From NCBI GenBank assembly GCA_022414725.1, contig CM039463.1, positions 36,470,863 through 36,534,862 on the forward strand: a DNA stretch of 64,000 nucleotides, written 5' to 3'. Origin of the DNA: Microglena sp. YARC (Eukaryota; Chlorophyta; Chlorophyceae; Chlamydomonadales; Chlamydomonadaceae). Of this stretch, positions 32,641 through 41,854 are shown one piece after another (position 1 is the stretch's first letter; every line of letters begins with the position of its first letter). Both the position numbers and the translations under genes were made by a program. Below the pieces are notes generated by a model that was given only the letters and a program-made list of their open reading frames with translations, was not told where the DNA came from and did not search any database.

Positions 32641-32995
32641 CTGCGTCCAGACTCCGGGGGGGCGTCGACAGTATGCGCATCGAGCATCCTGCGTCCAGAC
32701 TCCGGGGGGGAGTCGACAGTATGCGCATCGAGCATCCTGCGTCCAGACTCCGGGGGGGCGTCGACAGTATGCGCATCGAGCATCCTGCGTCCAGACTCCG
32801 GGGGGGCGTCGACAGTATGCGCATCGAGCATCCTGCGTCCAGACTCCGGGGGGGCGTCGACAGTATGCGCATCAAGCATCCTGCGTCCAGCCGCCACCGC
32901 CACTAGAGCAGTAATGGATTCAATAGCGCTCTTCTTCTTATCAGCCAAGGCTTTAGCAGCGTCAACCTTCTCACTCACACGGTCCATGACACTTC
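32562..32995 (-). CDS. Repeat exon of secreted repeat protein, copy B
   Basis: Acceptor CCAACAG, then (G)SVMDRVSEKVDAAKALADKK, KSAIESITALVAVAAG, then five clean repeats of RRMLDAHTVDAPPESG (48 bp each), ending RRILDNHAPGTEEKSDSRGN, WWLSRGL and a stop at 32,562. This is the clean version of copy A, with fewer repeats. Where coding really ends is uncertain, because the sequence after the last repeat is not shared with copy C. Secreted, unknown function. Confidence 0.55.
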
Positions 32996-33545
32996 CTGTT
33001 GGATTGGATTGTTGGGTTGGATTGGGTTGTTGGGTTGCATTGCATTGTTACATGTTGGGTTGGGTTGGGTTGTTACATGGGCTTTTGGGTGTTGGGTTGG
33101 GTTGGATTGTTACAAGGGATTTTGGGCGAGGATTTATATTATCAACCAACACCAGTCAGTGAAATTTGGGGTGTTGTTGGATTGGATTGTGACATGGTAT
33201 TTTGGGTGAGAATTTATATTGTTCACGGAAACCAGTCCGTGTGTTTTAGGGGTGGTTGGATTGGATTGAATTGTTACATGGGATTTTGGGAAAGGATTTA
33301 TATTATCAACCAACACCAGTCCATATCATGGTATCTGATTGTTTGAGCACTTGAATAATTGAGATCTTAGGTGAATTGGATTGTTAAATGATATTTGTTG
33401 GAGAGGATTTATATTGGCAGCCAACACCGGTGTTGTCAACGGCATTTGATTGTTTGAATAATTGAGATCTTGGGTGGATTGGATTGGATTGTTACATGGT
33501 TTTCAGCCAACTCTGGGCGTCTTGCAATAGCAGCATAGTGCCCTA
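32996..33545 (-). other. Copy B intron, GGATTGGATTGTTACATGG repeats
   Basis: Five loose units of about 80-110 bp with GTTACATGG, TATTATCAACCAACACCAGT and TTTGAGCACTT. Equivalent to 27,191-27,560. Ends in the TTTCAGCCAACTCTGGG dispersed segment. Confidence 0.65.
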
Positions 33546-33770
33546 GTTTTGCACGATGCCGCCAGGTCCAAGTGAGGTGGAAGATGCAATTATGGTAATG
33601 AAGATGAGGATGTTGGTACATGCCTCTGCAATAGCATTATTCTTGTGCAAAATGCCTCCCGGTCTAACTGGGTTGACAGATGCAATGGTGGGAATAAGGA
33701 GGAGGAGCAGAAAGAGGACTGGTAGCCTGTTCACTGACAGCCTACTGGTGTATGATGCCACCGGGTCCAA
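33546..33770 (-). repeat. Triplicated micro-exon block, copy B
   Basis: Minus-strand units read GPGGIIH (33,746-33,770), VRPGGILHK (about 33,650-33,680) and LGPGGIVQ (about 33,550-33,580). The unit nearest exon 1 has a good GTAGGC donor, but its acceptor is CCCAC instead of the CCCAG of copy C or CCAG of copy A, so splicing here may be lost or moved. Confidence 0.5.
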
Positions 33771-33784
33771 GTGGGTTTAAATAT

Positions 33785-34079
33785 TACAACAATCATCAAT
33801 TCATCATCATCAATGCATCATGCATCATCAGCATCATCAGCATCAGCATCAATGCATCATGCATCATCAGCATCATCAGCATCATCAGCATCATCATCAG
33901 CATCATGCATCATCATCAGCATCATCATCATCATCATCAGTGCATCATGCGTCATCAGCATCAGCATCATCAATGCATCATCATCAATGCATCATCAGCA
34001 TCAGCATCAATGCATCATGCATCATCATCATCATCATCATCATCAATGCATCATCATCAATGCATCATGCGTCATCATG

Positions 34080-34133
<54 letters not shown>

Positions 34134-35390
34134 GCATCATGCGTCATGCATCATCATCACCATCATCATCAATGCATCATGCATCATCATCAATGCATCA
34201 TGCGTCATCATCATGCATCATCATCATCATCATCATGCATCATGCATCATCATCATCATCATCATCAATGCATCATGCATCATCATAAATGCATCATGCG
34301 TCATCAGCATCAGCATCATCAATGCATCATCATCAGCATCAGCATCAATGCATCATGCATCATCATCGATGCATCATCAGCATCATCATGCATCATCATC
34401 ATGCATCATCATGCATCATGCATCAGCATCATCAGCATCATCAGCATCATCATCAATGCATCATGCATCATCATCATGCATCATCATCAATGCGTCATGC
34501 ATCATCAGCATAATCAGCATCATCATCAATGCATCATGCATCATCAACATCAGCATCATCAATTCATCATCAATGCATCATCAATGCATCATGCATCATG
34601 CATCATCATGCATCATCATGCATCATCATCAATGCATCATTAGCATCATGCGTCATCGTCATCAGCATCATGCGTCATCAGCATCATGCGTCATCAGCAT
34701 CATCAGCATCATCAGCATGCATCTTCAGCATCATCATCAATGCATCATGCGTCATCAGCATCATCATCAATGCATCATGCATCATCATCAATGCATCATG
34801 CATCATCATCAATGCATCATCAGCATCATGCGTCATCAGCATCATCATCAATGCATCATGCATCATCATGCATCATCATGCATCATGCATCATCATCATG
34901 CAACATCAGCATCATCATCAATGCATCATGCATCATCATCATGCAACATCAGCATCATCATAAATGCATCATCGTCACGCATCATCATCATGCATCATCA
35001 TGCATCATCATGCATCATCATCAATGCGTCATACATCATCAGCATAATCAGCATCAGCATCAATGCATCATGCATCATCATGCATCAGCATCAATGCATC
35101 ATGCATCATCAACATCAGCATCATCAATTCATCATCAATGCATCATCATGCATCATCATGCATCATCATCAATGCGTCATGCATCATCAGCATAATAAGC
35201 ATCATCATCAATGCATCATGCATCTTCATGCATCATCATCAATGCATCATGCATCATCAACATCAGCATCATCAATTCATCATCAATGCATCATCATGCA
35301 CCATCATGCATCATCAGCATCATCATCAATGCATCATGCATCATCATCATGCATCATCATGCATCACCAGCATCATCAGCATCATCCAGA
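33785..35390. repeat. 1.6-kb (ATC)n / ATGCATCATC array in intron 1 of copy B
   Basis: Pure and interrupted ATC triplets with regularly placed AATGCATCATGCATCATCA and AGCATC variants, and larger duplications (34,500-34,600 against 35,100-35,190). Copies A and C have only about 50 and 30 bp of ATC at this position. Long His/Ser/Ile/Met frames are artefacts. Confidence 0.95.
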
Positions 35391-35452
35391 GGTTGCCAAA
35401 TAATTGTTATCACTAAGCATGATACAGAGTTCCAGAGCAGTTTTTGACCTAC

Positions 35453-35528
35453 CCTTCATCATGAGACCCGCATCGACTGAGGCGACTAGTAGTAGAAGCA
35501 TGGGCACCAAATATGATGGAGAAGTCAT
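35453..35528 (-). CDS. Signal-peptide exon of secreted repeat protein, copy B
   Basis: MTSPSYLVPMLLLLVASVDA then GLMMK and one base, then donor GTAGGT. It differs from copy A by Thr-to-Ser at 5 and Val-to-Met at 10, both mild, and from C at a few sites. Length, context CTACAATGA and phase are conserved. Its first intron holds the 1.6-kb ATC expansion and the next acceptor is damaged, so expression of this copy is doubtful. Confidence 0.65.
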
Positions 35529-35584
35529 TGTAGATTCTGCGGGGTTAAAGCATGGCACGGGGGAAAGGCAAATTGGAGTTTCTG

Positions 35585-35740
35585 TCTGAGGGAAAGGTGT
35601 GGTGAACTTAAAAAGTTCGAATCACTAGCATAATTTTACTGTTAGTTTATATTCTACCGACGGAAAGGTGGGGTGAACTTAGAAGTTTGAATGACTCGCA
35701 TTATTTTACTGTTAGTTTACATTCTAACGGTTTGTTGCTC
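35585..35740 (-). promoter_or_regulatory. Upstream tandem repeats of copy B
   Basis: Units of GGAAAGGTGxGGTGAACTTA, GAATxACTxGCATxATTTTA and CTGTTAGTTTAxATTCTA, as upstream of A and C. Regulatory role is inference from position only. Confidence 0.35.
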
Positions 35741-36036
35741 CTTGCAAAGATTAAGAGGGCTGCACATTTAGGGGCAACCGGGTAGTTGTTTTGGCAGGGC
35801 CTGTGGTGAAAATCCTTTTCTATCTAAGTGCGCCTAAACTTTTGTAGAAGTGGCATCGCCATTTGGACTGAATCCTCGTTGTTGCTGGTTTGTGTTTGGA
35901 CTCACCTCCTGGGTGACAATACTTTCACAACTAAAGAATAAGAAAAGGGCAAGGGTTACTGGCCAAAGGTGGCCAGTAAACAGTGGCCGTATGAATATCC
36001 ACTTGAGTTAAAATCCCTTCATACAGGCATAAATCT
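35741..36036. other. Block B sequence, with a palindromic scar at the MITE site
   Basis: Where block A has the hAT-like MITE, block B has TTACTGGCCAAAGGTGGCCA then GTAAACAGTGGCCGTATG: the target is present in mirrored copies without the element. Otherwise it matches A and C. Confidence 0.55.
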
Positions 36037-36905
36037 TACATTACATTACATTACATTACATGTTAAAGTCTACTTGACACCGCGAGGGTGTATGAGACTC
36101 TGTGCTTTAAACAAAAAGAAAAAGCACCCACAAAGCAAAAAACCCCATTACATCAGGGGTGTGTCGAGGACAAACAAACCAAGCTCCCAACCACCGTTTT
36201 GGTGGCGTAGGTATTAAACCCCCTAGAGCCGGACCCAGATCTCAACCACTTACAGTGGCGGAGGTAAGAAGCTAACAAATGAGAAGTCACAAGAAGAAAA
36301 AAAAAAAAAGGGATAATAAATTACGGTGCCACTAAGCAGTCCAGGGCTTCCTGTCTTGCTCTTCTACAAGTAGAAAGATAGTCGGCTAGGTTGCTCCAGA
36401 AAAGTCTTAGTGCCATTTCCATTCATAAAGGTTCTGAATGTGGAATCGCAGAATTCCACATTCCATACGGTTAAGTCGGTATCCTCATGGACATGCCTAT
36501 AAATATCTGTAAACAGCTTCTGGTAGCGGAGGCGAATATCATTATAAAAAGGGCACTCAAACATATGCATTTCATCCTCAGGTTTTTGGAACCCACACAT
36601 TTGACAGTGTCTCATTGAACGAGGGATGTGTGCTCTATCCACCACCCTCATTCTTTCTGTGTTCAGCCAATGGGAACCCATTCTAAACTGTGCTATAGAA
36701 CGAATCTGATCCTGCTTATGTAAGGCAGATGTAAAGGGAATCAAGCCATTCTCATCATTGCTGTTGGCTGCGAACCATTTCTGGTATCGGAGGCGTTTAA
36801 AGCCAACCCTTCTCTCATCAGGGATGTCTCTGACTGCATTGGTGTCACTTGGGTACTTAATCCTCCATGACTCAAAAACTTCAGACATAATACAAAAACT
36901 TCAGA
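36037..36905 (-). mobile_element. 5'-truncated LINE insertion in block B
   Basis: Absent from blocks A and C at this site. The 3' end (minus strand) is five TTACA/TGTAA units at 36,036-36,060. Flanking CATAAATCT (36,028) and CATAATCT (36,906) look like a target-site duplication. It contains the C-terminal part of an ORF2 (next entry). Confidence 0.72.
36364..36888 (-). CDS. LINE ORF2 C-terminal fragment with Cys/His motif
   Basis: 174 codons open to a natural stop (SRLSFYL). FRMGSHWLNTERMRVVDRAH, then CQMCGFQKPEDEMHMFECPF, then YNDIRLRYQKLF: the Cx2C...HxxxxC pattern and the preceding R-G-S-H/L-N-x-x-R layout are those of the zinc-binding region after reverse transcriptase in plant and algal non-LTR elements (zf-RVT type). 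The RT domain itself is missing through 5' truncation. The first Met is not a true start. A non-autonomous remnant. Confidence 0.7.
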   Translation of the reverse strand: MSEVFESWRIKYPSDTNAVRDIPDERRVGFKRLRYQKWFAANSNDENGLIPFTSALHKQDQIRSIAQFRMGSHWLNTERMRVVDRAHIPRSMRHCQMCGFQKPEDEMHMFECPFYNDIRLRYQKLFTDIYRHVHEDTDLTVWNVEFCDSTFRTFMNGNGTKTFLEQPSRLSFYL

Positions 36906-37114
36906 CATAATCTGAACAGGATTCATGTTTAACTAAATGAAGGGGTTTTCACTCGAAATGATGTATTTCCTTGATTTCAAGGTGGGATAAAGAGGTCGAT
37001 AAATATAAAAAAATATCCGTGCTGCAAGAAAGCAAGCGACAGTTTCACAGTTCCAAAGGAATAAAGGATCACAGATTTATCCCCACGATCTTGAACGAAC
37101 TTGAACTTCGTAAC
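36906..37114. other. Block B, AT-rich segment
   Basis: Counterpart of 28,638-28,835. No coding content recognised. Confidence 0.5.
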
Positions 37115-37216
37115 ATGGCTCCAGCCAGCAACTTGGCTGCTCGCCGTCGCGACTTTATTTTAAGGATGCCCCCTAAAGCCCCGTCAACAAAGAAGATCGG
37201 CGGTGGTTTTTCTTGA
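37115..37216 (+). CDS. Conserved 33-codon ORF in block B
   Basis: MAPASNLAARRRDFILRMPP then KAPSTKKIGGGFS. Paralogue of 28,836-28,937 with four replacements and no indel. Unrecognised and possibly not independent. Confidence 0.3.
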   Translation: MAPASNLAARRRDFILRMPPKAPSTKKIGGGFS

Positions 37217-39104
37217 GCTCATAGTTTTGAGGACTGCAGAACTTGTCCTAGGTTGTGTATTTAGACATCACTAAAAAATAATTTTAAAACCTGCAAACGG
37301 CAGTCCATTCAATGATTAGCTAACGCATCCTAATGTATGTAAGTCACACTCTAGGGGTAGGCCAAATAGGCTAAAGGGACTTGCCCATTCTTGATGGGAA
37401 GGGCAAAAAGGAGAAGGCATTGATTAACTACGGTAAGCCCCAAACAATATTTGTATCCTATAAGAGCAGCCGATCCTATTTTTTCTGTAAAGAAGATTTT
37501 CGCCTCAAGCAAAGAGTGAGTCTTCGCGTGCTAGCCCTAAGCTCGATACAAAGCTCTGGGGAGCTTTGGATTGAACTGTGATTGGGTTGAGTAGCCTTGT
37601 CCGTAGCATAGGACTGGATGAATATGGATTTTGGCGAACGACTTATGGTTTGGATTGATAGATTAAATGGCCTCTGAGCCTCGATTTGTGGAATCAATTA
37701 CCGGGTAATACGCGCAACTATTAGACTCCGTATCCATGGTCTGGATTTACTGATTTATTGTCTCGATGCCTCGATCATTATGGAATGAATTAACAAGCGC
37801 AACTATTTGGCTCCGCACCCGAACTGATACGTCACAGTAGCGAGACGGATGGAGATGCACCACTGTATCATACCCACCTTCAGCGCTTCTTAACAACGCA
37901 ATGCAGATGCGGCACTCCACGAGTTGGGCTTGCGATTTCGAAATAATGCGGTGGATAATAATCGTAGCTCGAGGGCTTCAATTTAAAGCACCGTTGATTG
38001 CATCACCAACCAGGGCATAGTCAGCAGCCCCCCTTTTTTTACCTGACGTTCCAGTGGGGCGCCAATCAACGTGCGTTGGCGCTTCAGGGAGCCAGTGAAA
38101 TCATAGTGTGAAGGTGTCATTCTCGACCCTTCCGGCATCGAGATGGGCTGTGATAGGAAGTGCGGGTATTTTGATCTGGTTATTCTCACTTGAAGTTGCC
38201 AACCCACCTAAAAAAAGTTTGGCCTCAAAACTACGAGTGATTTGGCAGGGCTAGATTTAAGACATACCCTCACTACGGTGATTAAAAAGTGGAAATTGAC
38301 ATGACGCAGCAACCGTGGAAATATCATGAAGTCTGTGCTTTATGCGGTTGTGGTTGTGTTGAAGTGTGTACATAAGATACAGTCCAGTGTGTACGTAAGA
38401 TACAGTCCAGGGGTAGTCCAAACAGGCTAAAGGGACTTGCTCAAACAGGCTGCCCCCCTCAAGCTCACTCCTCGTAATAAGGCGTACTATTCATTTATAA
38501 TGGGCGCCTGGAGACGCGTTCCGACTGAAATAACGAGAGGTTTAAAGGGAAATTGTTGTAATTGATTTTAATTTTAATTTGATTTTATGTTGTGTTTTAA
38601 GTTAAATTCAATCTAATCAAATCGAATTGCGTTTACGTGAATTGGATGCATTTTACTGATTTGAATTTTATGAATTTGAATTGGTTTGAATTTAATTAAC
38701 TTTGATGTACTTGTATTGTATCGAATCGATGGATGGATGGGTCGAACGTGGATTGATGTCTCCACGGGTCTAACCGACGTTGGATTTATCGTGTGTGAAC
38801 GCACTAACGTCATGTAGCTGAACGTGTGGACGGGTGTTACCGTTGCCAGATCGAACGTGGATTAACGTCTGGACGGGTGTAACCGTCGTTCGGTTGGATT
38901 TATCGTGGGTGGACGCACTATCGTTGCGTGGCTGAATGTGTCAACGGGTAAACCCGTCGTCGGATCGAACGTGGATTAACGTCTGAACGGGTCGAACGTG
39001 GATTAATGTGCGGGGCCACGGAGGATGGAGGGGCGGTAACCAGGAAAGGAGTGAGAGGGATACCGGTCAAAAGTGACGTATGTATTTAGCCGCGAATTGT
39101 TGAC
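37217..39104. other. Block B, no gene recognised
   Basis: Close copy of 28,938-30,973, lacking the 29,146-29,322 insertion and with small expansions (a duplicated GTACxTAAGATACAGTCCAG at 38,368-38,410). Dispersed-family cores sit at 37,345 and 38,405. The 110-bp palindromic units recur at 38,735-39,015. Confidence 0.6.
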
Positions 39105-39260
39105 GGAGGGGGGAAGTCCGAGGCAGGCAGCTTCCCCCCTTGAACTGCGAGCTTCAATTCAAACGGTGCGCCAAGTGCGTTCGAACAGGAGATCTGATTT
39201 GCTGATATCCCTGTCAGATAGCCCCCGGACCAAGAGCCCCCGGACTAACTTCCCCCCTCC
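39105..39260. mobile_element. 156-bp MITE with 9-bp target duplication
   Basis: The ends GGAGGGGGGAAGT and ACTTCCCCCCTCC are perfect 13-bp inverted repeats, with CCG/CGG pairing continuing after a 4-base offset. Flanking ATTGTTGAC at 39,096-39,104 and 39,261-39,269 is an exact 9-bp direct repeat, and block A (30,965-30,973) has a single copy with no insert. No ORF. A 9-bp duplication is typical of Mutator-like elements, but the short repeats leave the superfamily open. Confidence 0.85.
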
Positions 39261-39315
39261 ATTGTTGACCGACCGACCTATCGACCGCAGGTGCCGTGGG
39301 CCGCCGTGGGCTCAC
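39261..39315. other. Block B small duplications right of the MITE
   Basis: GCCGTGGG is duplicated here relative to block A, and ACTGCGGGC is amplified just beyond, at 39,331-39,360. Confidence 0.5.
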
Positions 39316-39762
39316 TCAACCGACTGCGGGCGGTGGACTGCGGGCACCGGACTGCGGGGCTAGCTCGACAAAAGCGGAGCCTCCTCTCCTCGTTGTTCGA
39401 CGACAGCCTTTAGTTCTTTTGCTGATATCCTTCTTCCTCTCCCGTCTTCGTCTCCCATGTTTCCCATTCTTAATTTCGATCCAGGCAGAGCAGCTTACTT
39501 CCATGCAGCAGTACTTCTTCCCAAACTCCTCCATTGAAAATTCACAAATCCTTAGCAGCGATCCCCACTCTGGACCTACAGCCAGCCAAACCTTTATTGC
39601 TACGCCCACCCTTCCTTCAGGACTTTGAGGAAGGCAGGGTAGCTTAGATTGTTGGTTTCGATAAGCTAAGCTTGGGCAACATGCATGCCAGGAAAATTCA
39701 GAAATTGCGCCCTCAACAACAGTCTTCATGGCTGGTATGTGATGATGCGACTCACTCAGCAT
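39316..39762 (-). CDS. Conserved basic ORF, block B copy
   Basis: 148 codons. The shared core reads EGRVGVAIKVWLAVG, LLRICEFSMEEFGKKYCCME, VSCSAWIEIKNGKHGRRRRE then RKK. It begins MLSESHHHIPAMKTVVEGAI upstream of the region alignable with copy A. Frame retention across an indel of a multiple of three supports selection at some time, but the opposite strand is open too. Unrecognised. Confidence 0.35.
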   Translation of the reverse strand: MLSESHHHIPAMKTVVEGAISEFSWHACCPSLAYRNQQSKLPCLPQSPEGRVGVAIKVWLAVGPEWGSLLRICEFSMEEFGKKYCCMEVSCSAWIEIKNGKHGRRRRERKKDISKRTKGCRRTTRRGGSAFVELAPQSGARSPPPAVG

Positions 39763-40020
39763 CAGCAGAGCTGCCCCCCATCAGATTCGCTAGCATGAAA
39801 GAGAGCTGACGGCATGTACGGTGGAGCTGCTGCTTGCCTCCACCCCATGCATGGCCACACCCGCCGAGGAGGATACCTCTAGCTTGTCCTTCATAGGCTC
39901 TCCAGATCGCTGAAAGCTTGCATGGCGAGGGGTAAGTGGTGGCCGCTATCATCCATGTTACAACATGCATGCATACGTTTTTTATGGCTGCAGCCACCTC
40001 ATTATTTTGCGCTGTGTCAC
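39763..40020 (+). other. Single-unit version of the 51-bp repeat region
   Basis: Matches 31,415-31,835 but with one GCATGGCGAGGGGTAAGTGG unit (a GTAAGT donor instead of GTGAGT). It runs straight into the UXE terminal-exon array at TCACTGCAGG. Confidence 0.6.
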
Positions 40021-40887
40021 TGCAGGTAAGTAAGATCGCCCTGGGGACTATGCTGCCGTGTATGGCGATGGTATGCTCATCAGCTGATCACCTTTCTCCT
40101 ATGCTCATTTTTGATGTGGCGATGCAGGTGGTAGACCAGGTGTAAGCTCGCCCTGGGGACTATGCTGCCGTGTATGGCGATGATATGCCCATAACCCTAT
40201 CGCCTGTCTCCTATGCTCATTATTTATGTGACCATGCAGGTGGTAGAAGGGGTGCAAGTAAGCAAGCAAGCACAGGGAACTACACAGCTGTGTGTATGAT
40301 ATGCTCATTAACCTATGCTGCTGAGTATGCCCATGTTTCCAATAATTAACAGCATCTGAATTGCATGCATGTGTTATGTGACGGTGCAGGTGATAGAAGA
40401 GGTGCAAGCTCGCCCAGGGGACTAAACTGTCGTGTATGGGGCTGAAATTCTCATCAGCTTATCACCTTTGCCATTTGCTCATTTTTAATGTGGCGACGCA
40501 AGTAGTAGAAGAAGTGCAAGCATGCTCACCCTGGAGACTTTTTTTCTGTGTATGCCAATGATCTGCTCATCAACCTATCACTTTTCTCCTATGCTCAACA
40601 TTTTATGTGACGATGCAGGTGGCAGAAGGGGTGTAAGTAAGATCGCCCTGGGAACTATGCTGCCGTGTATGCCAAATATATTCTCATTAGCTTATCACCT
40701 TTGCCATTTGCTCATTTTTATGCGGCGGTGCAGGTGGTAGAAGAGGCGCAAGCTTGTCCTGGGGACAATGCAGCCGTGTATGGCGATGACATGCTTAGTA
40801 GCCTATGCTGCTGAGTAAGCCGATGTTTCCAATAATTATCAGCATCTGAATTGCATGCATGTGTTATGTATTTATTTGCTGACGCAG
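40021..40887 (+). repeat. Terminal-exon acceptor array of UXE, clean copy
   Basis: About eight units (100-130 bp), each with a GATGCAG/GGTGCAG acceptor and the first 50 bases of the terminal exon (VVDQV-stop-ARPGDYAAVYGD, VIEEVQARPGD, VVEEAQACPGDNAAVYGD). Both CAA (Gln) and TAA (stop) versions occur. No indel noise, unlike the copies at 16-19 and 21-25 kb. Confidence 0.9.
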
Positions 40888-41064
40888 GTGATCGGAGAGA
40901 TGCAAGTTCGCCCTGGGGACTATTCCGCCGATTTTGCCGATGTTTCCAAGATTGAGAGAGATCTGAATTGGAGGGCGAAATTCACCCACGTGGAGGAGGG
41001 CTTAGCCCACGCATGGGGGTGGCGAAAGCTGCATCCCAAAGGATACAATTCTAGTTGGTGGTGA
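40888..41064 (+). CDS. UXE: UXE terminal exon (intact copy)
   Basis: The acceptor GACGCAG ends at 40,887. The frame reads VIGEMQVRPGDYSADFADVS, KIERDLNWRAKFTHVEEGLA, then HAWGWRKLHPKGYNSSWW and stop TGA (41,062-41,064). This is the conserved end of UXE: RRPGDYAxVYxDxxKIxxxLNWxAxFxxxxxxLxxAWxWxKxHPxGY. It is the only one of three copies without frameshifts. Because the two other copies lie in noisy sequence beside the gap, this is the best candidate for the real 3' end, even though 15 kb or more of paralogous blocks separates it from exon 6. Confidence 0.88.
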   Translation: MIGEMQVRPGDYSADFADVSKIERDLNWRAKFTHVEEGLAHAWGWRKLHPKGYNSSWW

Positions 41065-41320
41065 CGGGGGGTGCAAGCTGTGAGTGGCCAGAAGTAATGT
41101 TGACATTCCGAGGTAGCATTTCCAATACTGTGGAGGAGGTCTTGGCCCATGGGCATCTCATTGGGCATCTCATTTCTCGGTGTACACTTCTAGTGGTTGC
41201 CTCTACTGTTGGTAGAAGACACCCCTGGGCGAGCCAATACCAGAATGTGACTCTTTGTTTACATGTTTGTTCAGCCAGATATGGGCTACTCACCGTCTTC
41301 CTACTCTTAGCTGCCTAATA
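41065..41320 (+). other. UXE 3' untranslated / flanking region
   Basis: Shared with 19,411-19,497 and 25,200-25,440. Contains GGTGTACACTTCTAGTGGTT and GACTCTTTGTTTACATGTTT. No clear AATAAA signal; TGTAA-type signals used in green algae were not seen either. Confidence 0.5.
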
Positions 41321-41480
41321 CTTGGAGAGCGGGCCCTTCCTTAGGGGAAGGGGGCCACCTGCGACAGCTTTCAGCTGCCTCATACTAGTACCGCCCAGAG
41401 ACACAGGGCCGGTACTTGGAGTACCGCCCCGAGACAGAGGCAGAGACAGAGGGCCGGTACTTGGATGCGTGCTAGCCCAA
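41321..41480. mobile_element. GTACCGCCC fold-back sequence
   Basis: Repeats of TACTxGxxGTACCGCCC and GGGCCGGTACTTGGA in opposing orientation within 160 bp, giving fold-back potential. Related to the insertion at 46,420-46,560. No ORF. Confidence 0.45.
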
Positions 41481-41591
41481 GTCCCCCGTGCGAGACCCAC
41501 GGACATCAGGGAGCATTCGAAGTTGATTAGACAGATTAAAGACTTGTCAAAGTGATTATATTACCAGAATGTATACACATAACATCATCAG

Positions 41592-41641
41592 TTGGGTGCT
41601 GATAGGCTTACAGTCCACACAGTAAGCTTATCAGCACCCAA
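41592..41641. repeat. 20-bp inverted repeat, 10-base loop
   Basis: TTGGGTGCTGATAGGCTTAC (41,592-41,611) pairs with 41,622-41,641 with one mismatch. It lies about 530 bp past the UXE stop. It could be a hairpin transcript or a small inverted duplication. Confidence 0.85.
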
Positions 41642-41854
41642 GTAAATTTACACACATACATACAAGCATATTTGTATTTCAAGCTTTCCAGCTTGGGCAT
41701 ACAATTTTTTCAGTTGTTGTCATTTTGTCAAGTTCATCATGTACTAAACCGCACTACTCCTCATTCACCAACACATGGACCTTGCCATATCACCCACTTC
41801 TACATCATCTTCAACCTGCTTCCACTTCTACAACGTCATCACCCACTACCACTT
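41642..41854. other. Spacer with ACTTCTACATCATCTTCAACC repeats
   Basis: CATCACCCACTxCxACTTCT units, shared in order with 25,800-25,920. May be the 3' UTR of the minus-strand gene copy C. Confidence 0.5.

Noticed and set aside
33820..35403. Long open frames rich in His, Ser, Ile and Met (up to 527 codons)
   Set aside because: Pure translation of an ATC/CATG satellite. All forward frames are open. Not a protein.
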